This document shows, one piece after another, positions 25,664-35,394 of a DNA stretch of 64,000 nt. Under the pieces are notes generated by a model that worked only from the letters and a program-made list of their open reading frames with translations, was not told where the DNA came from and ran no database searches. Numbering within the stretch: position 1 is the first letter of the stretch; every line of letters begins with the position of its first letter. The translations under genes were made by a program, and so were the position numbers. This stretch comes from Desulfosporosinus shakirovi (GTDB taxonomy: Bacteria > Bacillota > Desulfitobacteriia > Desulfitobacteriales > Desulfitobacteriaceae), in assembly GCF_020595055.1 (NCBI RefSeq), contig NZ_JAJDOO010000017.1, positions 44,558 to 108,557 on the forward strand. Reading direction: 5' to 3'.

Positions 25664-25867
25664 AGATTAGAAATGTAAAAGTTGATCGACAAGTCTTACC
25701 TGTGTTAGGTGGTTAAGAATAATGCAAAGAAGAGTGATGCAAAGAAGAGAAGGTGAGAAGATTTAAGAATTAGTTTTATAGGTCATAAGGCGAAGATATA
25801 AGAAAAGATCTGTTTTCGCTGTTTTATGCCTATGATTAAATAACTAAAAGTAAGAGGAGGAAAAGGG

Positions 25868-27529
25868 ATGACGGAAAACGAGAGAGTATGGTTAAAAAGC
25901 TATCCTGCCAATGTAAGGTACCATATTGATTATCCCAATAAGTCACTAGGTCAGATGTTTGACGAGACAGTCTCCAAAATGCCGGATACTCCTGCCATGA
26001 TTTTTGCAGGTCATGCCGTTACTTATAGACAATTCGGTGATCAGGTCGACCGCTTTGCCACTGCTTTAGCTGATCTGGGTGTTACAAAAGGGGAACGTGT
26101 GGGGCTGATGGGTCCTAATTGTCCTCAATGGGAAGTCGCTTTCTTTGCTTTGCTCAAATTGGGTGTGATCGTCGTCCAGACAAACCCTATGTACGTTGAA
26201 CCAGAAATTGCCCATCAGATGAATGATTCAGGGGCAACCACGATCATTGTGTTTGAAATGATGTATCCTCGTGTAAAGAACGTACTCCAGGAGACCCCCC
26301 TGCAAAGAGTCATAGTTTTTAATTTTATGGCACCGGTCAAAGCAGCCCCGGACATGTATTCATACGATGATCTAATCAAATGTGAGCCGGCTCTTCCTGG
26401 AGTAGCCATTGACCCTGCAGAAGATTTGGCGGTTTTGCAATATACGGGTGGTACAACGGGTATCTCTAAAGGGGTTATGCTCACTCACAATAATCTTAGC
26501 GCTAATACCCAACAAGTTATTGAATGGTCAATTGACATGAAGTATGGAGATGAACGAATTCTCACGATCTTGCCAGTATTTCATGTATATGGTATGACGG
26601 ACTGCGTTAATTATGCAGTGGCAGTAGCCGCTACTCAGATAATATTGCCTCGGTTTGACCCCGATCAGGTATTGGAAACGATTCGTGCCTACAAGCCTAC
26701 TTTGTTTCCCGGGGCACCAACTATGTTTATGGCCTTGAATATTCACCCCCGCATTGCGGAATACCATGAGAGCCTAGCTGAAATAAAAGTTTGCACGAGT
26801 GGTTCCGCTCCTTTGCCCTTAGAGGTTGCTCAGAAGTTTGGTGTGGTGACGCATGGTAAGGGAAATCTGGTGGAAGGATACGGGCTTTCCGAAGCATCCC
26901 CAATAACCCATTGCAATCCCCTTGATCGCCCTACGCGAGCTGGCTCCATTGGATTACCTCTTCCCGACACGGATTATATAATCACTGATCTGGAAACGGG
27001 TGACAAGGAACTCCCCATAGGGGAAATAGGAGAATTATGTATTCGTGGTCCGCAAGTAATGAAAGGATACTGGGAAAAACCGCAGGAGACGGCTGAAACC
27101 TTGCGTAATGGCTGGTTGCATACTGGTGATATGGCAAGAATGGATGAAGAGGGTTTCTGTTATATTATCGACCGTAAGAAAGATATGATTATTGCAGGGG
27201 GGTTCAACGTATATCCCCGTGATATTGAAGAAGTTTTATATAAACATCCTAAAGTTAAAGAAGTAGTTGTGGCAGGAGTGCCTGACGCCTATCGAGGCGA
27301 GACGGTTAAAGCATTTATTGTCTTGCAAGCTAATATCGAAGCAACTGAGCAAGAATTTATTGATTATTGCCGGAAAAAGTTAGCCGCTTTTAAAGTCCCA
27401 CGTCTTGTTGAGTTTAGAAATGAATTACCTAGGACGATCGTAGGTAAAGTTTTGCGTCGTCAGCTAGTTGAAGAGGAGAAGGCGAAAATGCAAGCTGCTG
27501 CCAGCCAAACATCGGAAAGATCTGAATAA
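25868..27529 (+). CDS. Long-chain fatty-acid-CoA ligase-like enzyme (FadD family)
   Basis: A 553-residue AMP-forming ligase close to the FadD/LcfA group. Motifs are YTGGTTGISKG (near 190), EGYGLSEASP (near 340), HTGDMARMDEEGF (near 420), DRKKDMIIAGGFNVYPRDIE and TIVGKVLRR at the C-terminus. It should activate medium- or long-chain fatty acids. AGAGGAGGAAAAGGG precedes the ATG. The 204 bases before it hold no clear terminator, so it may be cotranscribed with the synthetase upstream. It lies downstream of two beta-oxidation operons, which supports fatty acids as one of the growth substrates. Confidence 0.88.
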   Translation: MTENERVWLKSYPANVRYHIDYPNKSLGQMFDETVSKMPDTPAMIFAGHAVTYRQFGDQVDRFATALADLGVTKGERVGLMGPNCPQWEVAFFALLKLGVIVVQTNPMYVEPEIAHQMNDSGATTIIVFEMMYPRVKNVLQETPLQRVIVFNFMAPVKAAPDMYSYDDLIKCEPALPGVAIDPAEDLAVLQYTGGTTGISKGVMLTHNNLSANTQQVIEWSIDMKYGDERILTILPVFHVYGMTDCVNYAVAVAATQIILPRFDPDQVLETIRAYKPTLFPGAPTMFMALNIHPRIAEYHESLAEIKVCTSGSAPLPLEVAQKFGVVTHGKGNLVEGYGLSEASPITHCNPLDRPTRAGSIGLPLPDTDYIITDLETGDKELPIGEIGELCIRGPQVMKGYWEKPQETAETLRNGWLHTGDMARMDEEGFCYIIDRKKDMIIAGGFNVYPRDIEEVLYKHPKVKEVVVAGVPDAYRGETVKAFIVLQANIEATEQEFIDYCRKKLAAFKVPRLVEFRNELPRTIVGKVLRRQLVEEEKAKMQAAASQTSERSE

Positions 27530-27640
27530 TTTGGAATGTATACTATATTATTTGATTGAATTATCGTTTAATCTAGCTAAAACAGTTGAATCATTGGTGT
27601 TCTTATGTTAAGTTAAATTAAAGGAAAATTTATATATAAT

Positions 27641-27710
27641 GAGAGCAAAGACGCTTGAGAAAGTTTGTATCTAGATTTAGAGTACATTCTTTTAAGAGCG
27701 CTTTTTTTTT
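27641..27710 (+). promoter_or_regulatory. ANTAR-type antitermination leader of gltBD
   Basis: AGAGC-AAAGAC-GCTT forms a hairpin (27643-27656) with a six-base loop having A at position 1 and G at 4, the ANTAR target rule. A second hairpin pairs TGTA (27666-27669) with TACA (27683-27686). The loop and 3' arm of the first hairpin can instead pair with AAGAGCGCTTT (27694-27704) to make a terminator with a ten-T tail. The two folds exclude each other. The glnA leader at 39876 is built the same way. Confidence 0.7.
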
Positions 27711-27745
27711 CAGAACATTTAAATTCGCAACGAAGGGTGAGTAAT

Positions 27746-30700
27746 ATGCAAAGTTATGGTTTACCAAAGAAACAGGGACTTTACGATCCAACATTAGAAC
27801 ATGATGCATGTGGTATGGGATTCGTTGTGAATATCAAGGGTGAGAAGTCTCATGACATTATAGATGAAGCGTTAACTGTCTTAGAAAACTTAAGTCACAG
27901 AGGGGCAAGCGGAGCGGATGAAAATACAGGCGACGGTGCAGGAATACTAATTCAGATACCTCACGATTTCTTCAAAAGGGAATGTGATGTCTTAGGTTTT
28001 GATTTGCCGGAAAAAGGCAGCTATGGCGTAGGGATGATTTTTGCACATAAGTATGAGGATTTTAGAAAAACTCAGATGGAAACCTTTGAAAAAATCGTTC
28101 AGGAGGAAGGCCAGAAGATCTTTGGGTGGAGGGAAGTTCCTATCGATATGACGACAGTCGGCGAAGGCGCTAAGGCTGTAATGCCCAGATTCATTCAGGT
28201 TTTTATTGAAAAGGATGCTAGTATATCCAATGAAATGGACTTTGAAAGAAAGCTTTATATCATCAGAAAGAAAGCCGAAAAAGTCATTGCCCCAATGTGT
28301 GAAAATAAGGGTGGGACATTCTATATTGCTAGCCTTTCCTCTAAAACTATTGTTTATAAAGGCATGCTTACGGCAGAGCAACTAAGAAATTTCTATCTCG
28401 ATCTTTCCGACCTTGATTTTATATCAGCACTCGCGATGGTCCATTCAAGGTTCAGCACCAACACCTTTCCAAGTTGGGAGAGAGCACATCCTAACAGATA
28501 TATCGTACACAATGGGGAGATAAATACAATTAGAGGTAATGTAAACTGGATGAAGGCCAGACAAAAATGTATCACCTCCCCTCTGTTTGATGAACTCTCC
28601 AAAGTCTACCCTATAGTAGATGAGTCAGGCAGTGATTCAGCGATGTTCGACAACAGCCTGGAATTTCTTCACCTTACCGGAAGGTCGCTTCCTCACTCCG
28701 TAATGATGATGATCCCTGAACCTTGGGAAAAGAATGAGCAGATGTCTAAGGAAAAAAAGGACTTCTACCAATTTCATGACTTTTTGATGGAGCCTTGGGA
28801 TGGTCCCGCTGCCATGGGTTTTACTGACGGCGTGATCATCGGTGGAGTACTGGACAGAAATGGACTCAGACCTTCCAGGTATTATGTCACAAAAGATGAT
28901 AAAGTTGTCTTGGCTTCAGAGGTCGGGGTAATTGAGATCAAACCTGAAAATGTAAAATATAAAGGCAGGCTGGAACCGGGCAAAATGCTGCTTATCGATA
29001 CCCAAGCGCAGAGAATCATCTCAGATGATGAAGTAAAGCAAAGTGTATCGATGGAGCATCCTTATGAAGAATGGAACAATCGCCATATCGTTAAACTTAG
29101 CAATCTTTCTGTTGAGAAAGCGAAGGAAGAGAAAATACGGGAAGATCTTATTAAGCAGCAGAAAGCCTTTGGCTATACATTTGAGGACATTACTATGACT
29201 ATTCAGCCTATGGCAACACAGGGAGTCGATCCTATAGGAGCCATGGGTATGGATTCGCCGCTGGCTGTCTTATCTGAGAAACCTCAGATGCTGTACCTTT
29301 ACTTTAAACAACTCTTTGCTCAGGTTACCAATCCTCCTATTGATGGAATAAGAGAAGAAATAGTCACTTCAAGCAGTATGTTGCTTGGGGATACCGGAAA
29401 TCTTCTCGAGCCTGATCAAAGAAACTCCGCTAGCCTTTCTCTTGAGCACCCGATACTAACTAATGAACAGCTTGAAACCATTAAGCAACTAAATAATGGC
29501 AGGCTCAAAGCCGCGACCCTTTCAATACTTTATAAAGTCTCAGAAGGGGTAAAATCTATGGAGCGTGCTTTAGATAGGGTTTTCAGAGAAGCCGACAAGG
29601 CGATAAGTGAAGGTGCAAATATCATTATCCTCTCAGATCGGGGCGTCGATGAGAAGTTGGCAGCAATCCCCGCGCTTTTAGCATCCTCAGGACTTCATCA
29701 CCATTTGATTAGAAGAGAAATTCGGACGAATCTGGGAATTGTGCTGGAATCTGGTGAGCCGAGAGAAGTACACCATTTTTGTACTCTGATTGGTTATGGA
29801 GTTACTGCAATCAATCCATATTTGGCCTATGAAACAATTCAAGACCTTGCTGAAAAAGGTATATTAGACGGAATGAGTTACGCAGAGGCTAAAAAGAACT
29901 TTATTAAAGCTTCGGTAAAAGGGGTTCTTAAAGTTCTCACTAAAATGGGCATTTCTACTATGAGGAGTTACCATGGAGCCCAAATTTTTGAGGCAGTAGG
30001 CCTGAAGAAGGAGCTTATTGATAAGTATTTCACGATGACACCATCCAGGCTAGAAGGAATAGGACTTGAAGAAATCGAACAAGAAAATCAAATGCGGCAT
30101 GAAAGCGCCTATGATGAGAATTCACTCTACACTGACTCTCTTGAAATAGGTGGGTACTTCCAATGTAAGGATGATGGGGAAAGCCATCTCTACAATTCTG
30201 AAACTATCTACATGCTTCAGAGAGCATGCAGGGAGGAAGACTATCCTCTCTATAAGGAATACTCCAAAAAGATTAATGAAAACGAAATCTACACCTTAAG
30301 AAATATTCTTGATTTTAAGGTTAATGCAGGCGACACTATTCCTATTGAAGAAGTGGAATCGGTTGAGTCAATCGTCAGAAGGTTTAAGACCGGAGCTATG
30401 TCCTACGGATCTATTAGCAAGGAGGCTCACGAGTGCCTGGCCATCGCCATGAACAGGCTGGGTGGTAAAAGCAACTCGGGTGAAGGCGGAGAGGACAGCG
30501 AACGATTTAATGTAATGGCCAATGGAGACACGAAAAACAGTGCCATTAAACAGGTTGCCTCAGGACGTTTCGGCGTTACCAGCAACTATTTGGTGAATGC
30601 CCAGGAGATCCAAATAAAAATGGCTCAGGGAGCAAAGCCTGGCGAAGGTGGTCAGCTTCCGGGACGAAAAGTTTATCCGAGTATTGCCAAGGTAAGGCAT

Positions 30701-32320
30701 TCTACCCCAGGCGTAGATCTTATTTCCCCCCCGCCGCATCATGATATCTATTCGATTGAGGATTTGGCTGAACTGATTTATGACCTCAAAAATGCCAACA
30801 AGGATGCTCGAATTAACGTTAAACTAGTTTCCGAAGTTGGGGTAGGGACAATCGCTGCAGGGGTGGCTAAAGGAAAAGCAGACGTCATCCTCATCAGCGG
30901 ATATGACGGAGGAACTGGCGCTTCCCCTAGAACGAGTATCAGAAATACAGGACTTCCTTGGGAGCTTGGGCTTGCCGAGACTCATCAAACTTTGGTATTA
31001 AACAAGCTGAGAGACAGGGTGGTCGTTGAAACAGATGGCAAGTTGCTCTCCGGTAGGGATGTTGTCATTGCTGCGATGCTGGGAGCTGAGGAATTTGGAT
31101 TTGCGACTACACCGCTAATTGCCTTGGGCTGTGTCATGATGAGGGTTTGCAATCTTAACACTTGCCCTGTAGGGATAGCCACTCAAGATAAAAATTTAAG
31201 GAAAAACTTTACAGGTAAGCCAGAGCATGTTGAGAACTTCATGAGATTTGTCGCTCAAGAAATGCGTGAAATTATGGCTAAACTTGGTTTTCGGACAATT
31301 AATGAAATGGTTGGTCGTTCGGATAGACTAAAACCTAAAGAGAATGTGAAGCACTGGAAGGCGGCACACTTAGATCTATCCCAGATTCTTTATCAACCGT
31401 ATGCTGGTGCTGATGTCAGCCGCTTCAACACCCAGCCTCAGAACCATATGCTGGAACAATCAATGGATATTAAAAAACTGCTTAGGATCTGTAAGCCTGC
31501 ACTCGAGAATCAAAAATCAATCCGAGCTAAACTCAAGATCAATAATGTTGACCGAGTTGTTGGTACAATCATCGGAAGCGAAATTTCTAAGAGATACGGC
31601 GAAGCAGGACTTCCTGAAGATACAATCAAGCTTACCTTTGTAGGATCGGCCGGACAAAGTTTTGGGGCATTTACGCCTAAAGGACTGTCTCTGGAACTAG
31701 AAGGAGATTCAAACGATTATTTAGGAAAAGGTCTTTCAGGTGCTAAAATTGTGGTTTATCCTCCTAAAAATTCTGACTTTGAGCCTGAGAAAAATATCCT
31801 GATCGGAAACGTTGCTTTCTATGGAGCAACTTCAGGGGAAGCCTATATTAATGGGATAGCAGGAGAAAGATTCTGTGTAAGGAACAGTGGGGTAAAGGCA
31901 GTCGTCGAAGGTGTGGGTGACCATGGCTGCGAATATATGACAGGAGGTAAAGTGGTTATCCTGGGTAAAACCGGAAGAAACTTTGCCGCTGGAATGTCAG
32001 GCGGAGTAGCCTACATTCTGGACTTTGATGAAAAATACTGCAACAAGTCGATGGTAACACTGGAGAAAATTGAATCAGAAGAAGAAATGAACGAAATCCA
32101 GGAAATGATTCAAAAACATGTCGAGAATACCGGCAGTCCTCAGGGCAGAAAAGTTCTTGAGAGCTGGAAAAGCTATTCACCGAGATTCACTAAGGTCATC
32201 CCTAAAGATTACAAACGTATGCTGGAGAACATTGATAAGGCTCATAAGACGGGCTTAAGCGGTGAAGAGGCTTTAATGGTTGCATTCGAAGAGAACTTTA
32301 AAGATGTTTCAAGGACTTAA
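27746..32320 (+). CDS. gltB: Glutamate synthase, large subunit
   Basis: A 1524-residue enzyme. The N-terminal class II amidotransferase nucleophile is Cys22 (EHDACGMGF) after a short propeptide. The central and FMN-binding synthase domains contain [12 protein letters not shown] and [11 protein letters not shown], the 3Fe-4S cluster motif [15 protein letters not shown] is near residue 1130, and the C-terminal beta-helix (GXXGXXXG-type, GYNGI-like [11 protein letters not shown]) closes it. It moves the amide of glutamine to 2-oxoglutarate, giving two glutamates, using electrons from GltD. The ATG at 27746 follows CGAAGGGTGAGTA; the longer frame from 27665 covers the leader terminator and is not coding. 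Confidence 0.95.
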   Translation: MQSYGLPKKQGLYDPTLEHDACGMGFVVNIKGEKSHDIIDEALTVLENLSHRGASGADENTGDGAGILIQIPHDFFKRECDVLGFDLPEKGSYGVGMIFAHKYEDFRKTQMETFEKIVQEEGQKIFGWREVPIDMTTVGEGAKAVMPRFIQVFIEKDASISNEMDFERKLYIIRKKAEKVIAPMCENKGGTFYIASLSSKTIVYKGMLTAEQLRNFYLDLSDLDFISALAMVHSRFSTNTFPSWERAHPNRYIVHNGEINTIRGNVNWMKARQKCITSPLFDELSKVYPIVDESGSDSAMFDNSLEFLHLTGRSLPHSVMMMIPEPWEKNEQMSKEKKDFYQFHDFLMEPWDGPAAMGFTDGVIIGGVLDRNGLRPSRYYVTKDDKVVLASEVGVIEIKPENVKYKGRLEPGKMLLIDTQAQRIISDDEVKQSVSMEHPYEEWNNRHIVKLSNLSVEKAKEEKIREDLIKQQKAFGYTFEDITMTIQPMATQGVDPIGAMGMDSPLAVLSEKPQMLYLYFKQLFAQVTNPPIDGIREEIVTSSSMLLGDTGNLLEPDQRNSASLSLEHPILTNEQLETIKQLNNGRLKAATLSILYKVSEGVKSMERALDRVFREADKAISEGANIIILSDRGVDEKLAAIPALLASSGLHHHLIRREIRTNLGIVLESGEPREVHHFCTLIGYGVTAINPYLAYETIQDLAEKGILDGMSYAEAKKNFIKASVKGVLKVLTKMGISTMRSYHGAQIFEAVGLKKELIDKYFTMTPSRLEGIGLEEIEQENQMRHESAYDENSLYTDSLEIGGYFQCKDDGESHLYNSETIYMLQRACREEDYPLYKEYSKKINENEIYTLRNILDFKVNAGDTIPIEEVESVESIVRRFKTGAMSYGSISKEAHECLAIAMNRLGGKSNSGEGGEDSERFNVMANGDTKNSAIKQVASGRFGVTSNYLVNAQEIQIKMAQGAKPGEGGQLPGRKVYPSIAKVRHSTPGVDLISPPPHHDIYSIEDLAELIYDLKNANKDARINVKLVSEVGVGTIAAGVAKGKADVILISGYDGGTGASPRTSIRNTGLPWELGLAETHQTLVLNKLRDRVVVETDGKLLSGRDVVIAAMLGAEEFGFATTPLIALGCVMMRVCNLNTCPVGIATQDKNLRKNFTGKPEHVENFMRFVAQEMREIMAKLGFRTINEMVGRSDRLKPKENVKHWKAAHLDLSQILYQPYAGADVSRFNTQPQNHMLEQSMDIKKLLRICKPALENQKSIRAKLKINNVDRVVGTIIGSEISKRYGEAGLPEDTIKLTFVGSAGQSFGAFTPKGLSLELEGDSNDYLGKGLSGAKIVVYPPKNSDFEPEKNILIGNVAFYGATSGEAYINGIAGERFCVRNSGVKAVVEGVGDHGCEYMTGGKVVILGKTGRNFAAGMSGGVAYILDFDEKYCNKSMVTLEKIESEEEMNEIQEMIQKHVENTGSPQGRKVLESWKSYSPRFTKVIPKDYKRMLENIDKAHKTGLSGEEALMVAFEENFKDVSRT

Positions 32321-32338
32321 GGATGAGGTGGGACTGAA

Positions 32339-33823
32339 ATGGGAAAAGCGACTGGGTTTTTAGAGTATAAAAGAATCAAACCGAAGAAACGATCTCCAGA
32401 AGAAAGAATTAAAGACTGGAATGAGATAAGGCTGCCGCGGGATCCTGAAGTAATTAAGACTCAGGGTGCGCGTTGTATGAACTGTGGAGTCCCTTTCTGT
32501 CACGGGGGTGTGTTGTTAAAGGGTATGGCAGCGGGTTGCCCTCTGCACAATCTTATTCCGGAGTGGAATGAGCTTATTTATAGGGGTCAGTGGGAAGAAG
32601 CATACAAAAGGCTGTCCAGAACCAGCCCTTTCCCGGAATTTACGTCCAGAGTGTGCCCTGCACCGTGTGAAGGTGCCTGTACTGAAGGCTATATCATGGA
32701 GTCGGTTACTATAAACAGTCTTGAATATGAAATCATCGAGAAAGCATTTGCTGAAGGGTGGGTAAAGCCCAGGAAAAGTAAGGCTACAGGAAAGAAAATT
32801 GCTATTGTGGGCTCAGGTCCTTCAGGGTTATCTGCTGCCTACTATTTAAATGCTGTGGGACATGAGATAACAGTCTTTGAGAGAAGAGACAGAGTCGGCG
32901 GTTTAATGATGTACGGGATTCCCAACATGAAGCTTGAAAAACGCATCGTGGAAAGACGATTTGCGCTGCTCAAGGAATCCAGAATCCAATTCGTGCTTAA
33001 CGCAGAAGTAGGTAAAGACATCCCTGCGCAGGAATTGGTTGACCAGTATGATGCGGTTGTGCTGTGCGGCGGTGCAACCAAGCCACGAGGGCTTGATGTA
33101 GAAGGAAAAGAACTTAAGGGTATTCACTTTGCCGTAGATTTTCTAACGGCAAATACCAAAAGCCTTCTGGATTCAAATCTTCAGGATGGCAATTTCATTA
33201 GCGCCAAAGGCAAAAATGTCATCATCATCGGGGGAGGGGATACTGGAACGGACTGTGTAGCCACCTCTATACGGCATGGCTGTGAGAGCGTCTTTCAGTT
33301 TGAAATCTTGCCTGAACCGCCCGCTAAGAGAATAGAAGAGCATAATCCTTGGCCTGAATGGCCGAAGATGCTAAATGTGGACTACGGTCAGGAAGAAGCT
33401 ATAAGCCTGTATGGAAAGGATCCTAGAAACTACCTTATATCCACTAAAAAGATTGTGGGAAATGAAAACGGTGAGGTCACGGAAGTTCACACCGTAGAAA
33501 TCTCCTGGGTCAGGGATGCTTCTGGAAGAATGGTGCCTCAAGAAGTTCAAGGGAGCGACAAAGTCTGGAAAGCTGACCTTGTGCTTCTGGCCATGGGATT
33601 TCTAGGTCCGGAAGATATGATAGCGAATGAGCTTAAGCTTGATAGAGACCCTCGCAGCAATGTGAAAGCAGAATATGAGGTTTTTCAAACCAATGTGGAT
33701 AAGGTATTCACCGCAGGCGATATGAGAAGAGGTCAGAGTCTCATAGTCTGGGCTCTCCAAGAGGGAAAGCTTGCCGCAAGGGAAGTCGATAAATATCTGA
33801 TGGGTAAAAGTGTCATTAAGTAA
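32339..33823 (+). CDS. gltD: Glutamate synthase, small subunit
   Basis: A 494-residue flavin and iron-sulfur protein. N-terminal cysteine motifs (CMNCGVPFCH, GCPLHN, CPAPCEGAC) bind the 4Fe-4S clusters; AIVGSGPSGLSAAYYL is the FAD fold and VIIIGGGDTGTDCVATS the NADPH fold; TAGDMRRGQSLIVWA ends the FAD site. It delivers NAD(P)H electrons to GltB. It starts 18 bases after gltB and a terminator follows, so the pair forms one unit behind the ANTAR-type leader. Confidence 0.95.
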   Translation: MGKATGFLEYKRIKPKKRSPEERIKDWNEIRLPRDPEVIKTQGARCMNCGVPFCHGGVLLKGMAAGCPLHNLIPEWNELIYRGQWEEAYKRLSRTSPFPEFTSRVCPAPCEGACTEGYIMESVTINSLEYEIIEKAFAEGWVKPRKSKATGKKIAIVGSGPSGLSAAYYLNAVGHEITVFERRDRVGGLMMYGIPNMKLEKRIVERRFALLKESRIQFVLNAEVGKDIPAQELVDQYDAVVLCGGATKPRGLDVEGKELKGIHFAVDFLTANTKSLLDSNLQDGNFISAKGKNVIIIGGGDTGTDCVATSIRHGCESVFQFEILPEPPAKRIEEHNPWPEWPKMLNVDYGQEEAISLYGKDPRNYLISTKKIVGNENGEVTEVHTVEISWVRDASGRMVPQEVQGSDKVWKADLVLLAMGFLGPEDMIANELKLDRDPRSNVKAEYEVFQTNVDKVFTAGDMRRGQSLIVWALQEGKLAAREVDKYLMGKSVIK

Positions 33824-33834
33824 GTTAATATTAA

Positions 33835-33875
33835 GGCCCGCAACACCGTTTGGTTGGTGATGCGGGTCCTTTTAT
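33835..33875 (+). terminator. Terminator of gltBD
   Basis: GCCCGCA-A-CACC / GGTG-A-TGCGGGT(CC) hairpin followed by TTTTATC, directly after the gltD stop. Confidence 0.8.
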
Positions 33876-33942
33876 CAATTCCTAGAGGGGCCGTAACGAA
33901 ACTTGAGATTTTTTTAAACTGGTGGTGCGTTATCCCAAAATA

Positions 33943-33978
33943 GAGGACTGTACACCTTTGAAGTGGTGGACAGTCCTC
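33943..33978. terminator. Hairpin between gltD and the MFS remnant
   Basis: GAGGACTGT / ACAGTCCTC arms with an 18-base spacer that contains CACC/GGTG. No T run follows on the plus strand; on the minus strand it is followed by TATTTTGG. It may stop transcription through the remnant. Confidence 0.5.
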
Positions 33979-33993
33979 CAATATATAAGGGGA

Positions 33994-34269
33994 TTACAAA
34001 TAATTCACAAAAATAGTGTATAGAGCAATTTTGTGCATACCCAAATTTTCAAATATTCCTTGAGTAAAGGCATAACCCAGACAGATAAAAATTAAAGACA
34101 CAGCTTCTCCAGCCAGAACAAATCTTTCCCCCACACTGTCAATTAAATAACCAATAAAAGGCTTAAAGACAATTCCCGATCCGGCGATAAGAAAGCTAAG
34201 AACGGCAAAAGTAGCTACTCCTTGATCAAATACTTTGATCAGGACCCAAGGCCCAAAAGTGATAAAAAT
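33994..34269 (-). pseudogene. MFS transporter fragment
   Basis: A 91-codon open stretch without a start codon, ending at TAA. The translation (for example GSGIVFKPFIGYLIDSVGERFV) has the loop-2/3-like motif and two to three hydrophobic segments of a major-facilitator transporter; all other helices are missing. A ribosome-site-like AGGAGG stands just before ATT at its 5' end and an in-frame stop lies a few codons upstream. Either a decayed transporter or the C-terminal stub of a deletion. The remaining 34270-34443 bases show nothing but an A/T-rich promoter-like region for corA. Confidence 0.6.
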
Positions 34270-34443
34270 CTGCCTCCTTGCTTTGCAATAGAATTATTGA
34301 GAAAATTGTAAACAAACTTAGTTAATGGTAACCTATAAAGTGTGATTGATCAAAGAAATTAGGGTATTAATAAAAGAGCGATTCTCGTCCTTTTTAAAAG
34401 GGAAAAGACTGGTTTGGAAGATCCAAAGTGGGAGGCGGAAAAA

Positions 34444-35376
34444 ATGTTAGCAGTCTATAATACTATCGGAAATAATATCGTAAAAACTGACAAACCAGAA
34501 GAAAAAGGCTCTTGGATAAATATGATAAATCCGACGGAAGACGAAATAGCTCTTGTCACTAAGGCGATAAAAATCGAGAATGATCATTTTATCAGGGATG
34601 CATTAGACGATGAAGAGCGGCCCCGGATTGAGTCGGAGAATAACCAAATCTTAGTTATTATTAATGTGCCAATTATTCAAAATGCGACGGTCATTTACGA
34701 TACAATTCCTCTTGGAATCATATTGACAGACGATCATTTTGTGACAGTGTGTCTGCAGGATGTTGAAGTTCTTAAGGACTTTACGACCGGGAAAATCCGC
34801 GGAATGAATACTCATAAAAAGACCCGGTTTTTGTTTCAAATCCTCTATAAAAGTGCGACCTTATATCTAACCTTACTAAGAGAGATTGAAAAGAAGACTA
34901 ACGAAATTGAGTTAACTCTTCACAAATCGATGAAGAATAAGGAATTAATTCGTTTGCTCAATCTTCAAAAAAGTCTTTTATATTTTACGACTTCCTTGAA
35001 GTCCAATGAAAAAGTTATGGAAAAAATGCTAAGGACAAGAGGTTTGAAAATCTATGAAGAGGATCAGGATTTGCTGGAAGATGTCATTATAGAAAATAAA
35101 CAAGCAGTAGAGATGGCGGAAACCTATAGCAACATTTCGAGCAGCATGATGGATGCTTTTGCTTCGATTATTTCGAATAACTTAAACATGGTGATGAAGT
35201 TTTTGGCCTCCATTACGATTGTTTTAGCCCTGCCTACTATGCTGGCCAGCTTTTTCGGAATGAATGTAAGAATTCCGTTTCAGACATCTGACTATGGCTT
35301 TGTGATTATCGTTGGCATGTCTGTCGTCCTCTGCTTTGGCGGTATTATTTTTTTAGCGAAAAGAAAAATGTTCTGA
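34444..35376 (+). CDS. corA: CorA-family Mg2+/Co2+ transporter
   Basis: A 310-residue CorA-type channel. The long soluble N-terminal part ends in the stalk helix, then two membrane helices with the selectivity signature in FFGMNVRIPF between them (GMN near residue 280). The C-terminus is basic, as is typical. It imports Mg2+. The ATG at 34444 has GGGAGGCGGAAAAA before it and is preferred to the TTG at 34414. It is 18 bases from the helicase gene, so the two may be cotranscribed. Confidence 0.9.
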   Translation: MLAVYNTIGNNIVKTDKPEEKGSWINMINPTEDEIALVTKAIKIENDHFIRDALDDEERPRIESENNQILVIINVPIIQNATVIYDTIPLGIILTDDHFVTVCLQDVEVLKDFTTGKIRGMNTHKKTRFLFQILYKSATLYLTLLREIEKKTNEIELTLHKSMKNKELIRLLNLQKSLLYFTTSLKSNEKVMEKMLRTRGLKIYEEDQDLLEDVIIENKQAVEMAETYSNISSSMMDAFASIISNNLNMVMKFLASITIVLALPTMLASFFGMNVRIPFQTSDYGFVIIVGMSVVLCFGGIIFLAKRKMF

Positions 35377-35394
35377 GGAAGGATCTAATCAATT

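Noticed and set aside
25690..25730. Possible third -24/-12 promoter before the FadD-like gene
   Set aside because: The GG and GC pairs are 11 bases apart instead of 10, and the flanking bases do not match.
27635..27640. TATAAT as the gltB -10 element
   Set aside because: Transcription from it would start inside the ANTAR hairpin loop and destroy the leader; a start farther upstream is more likely.
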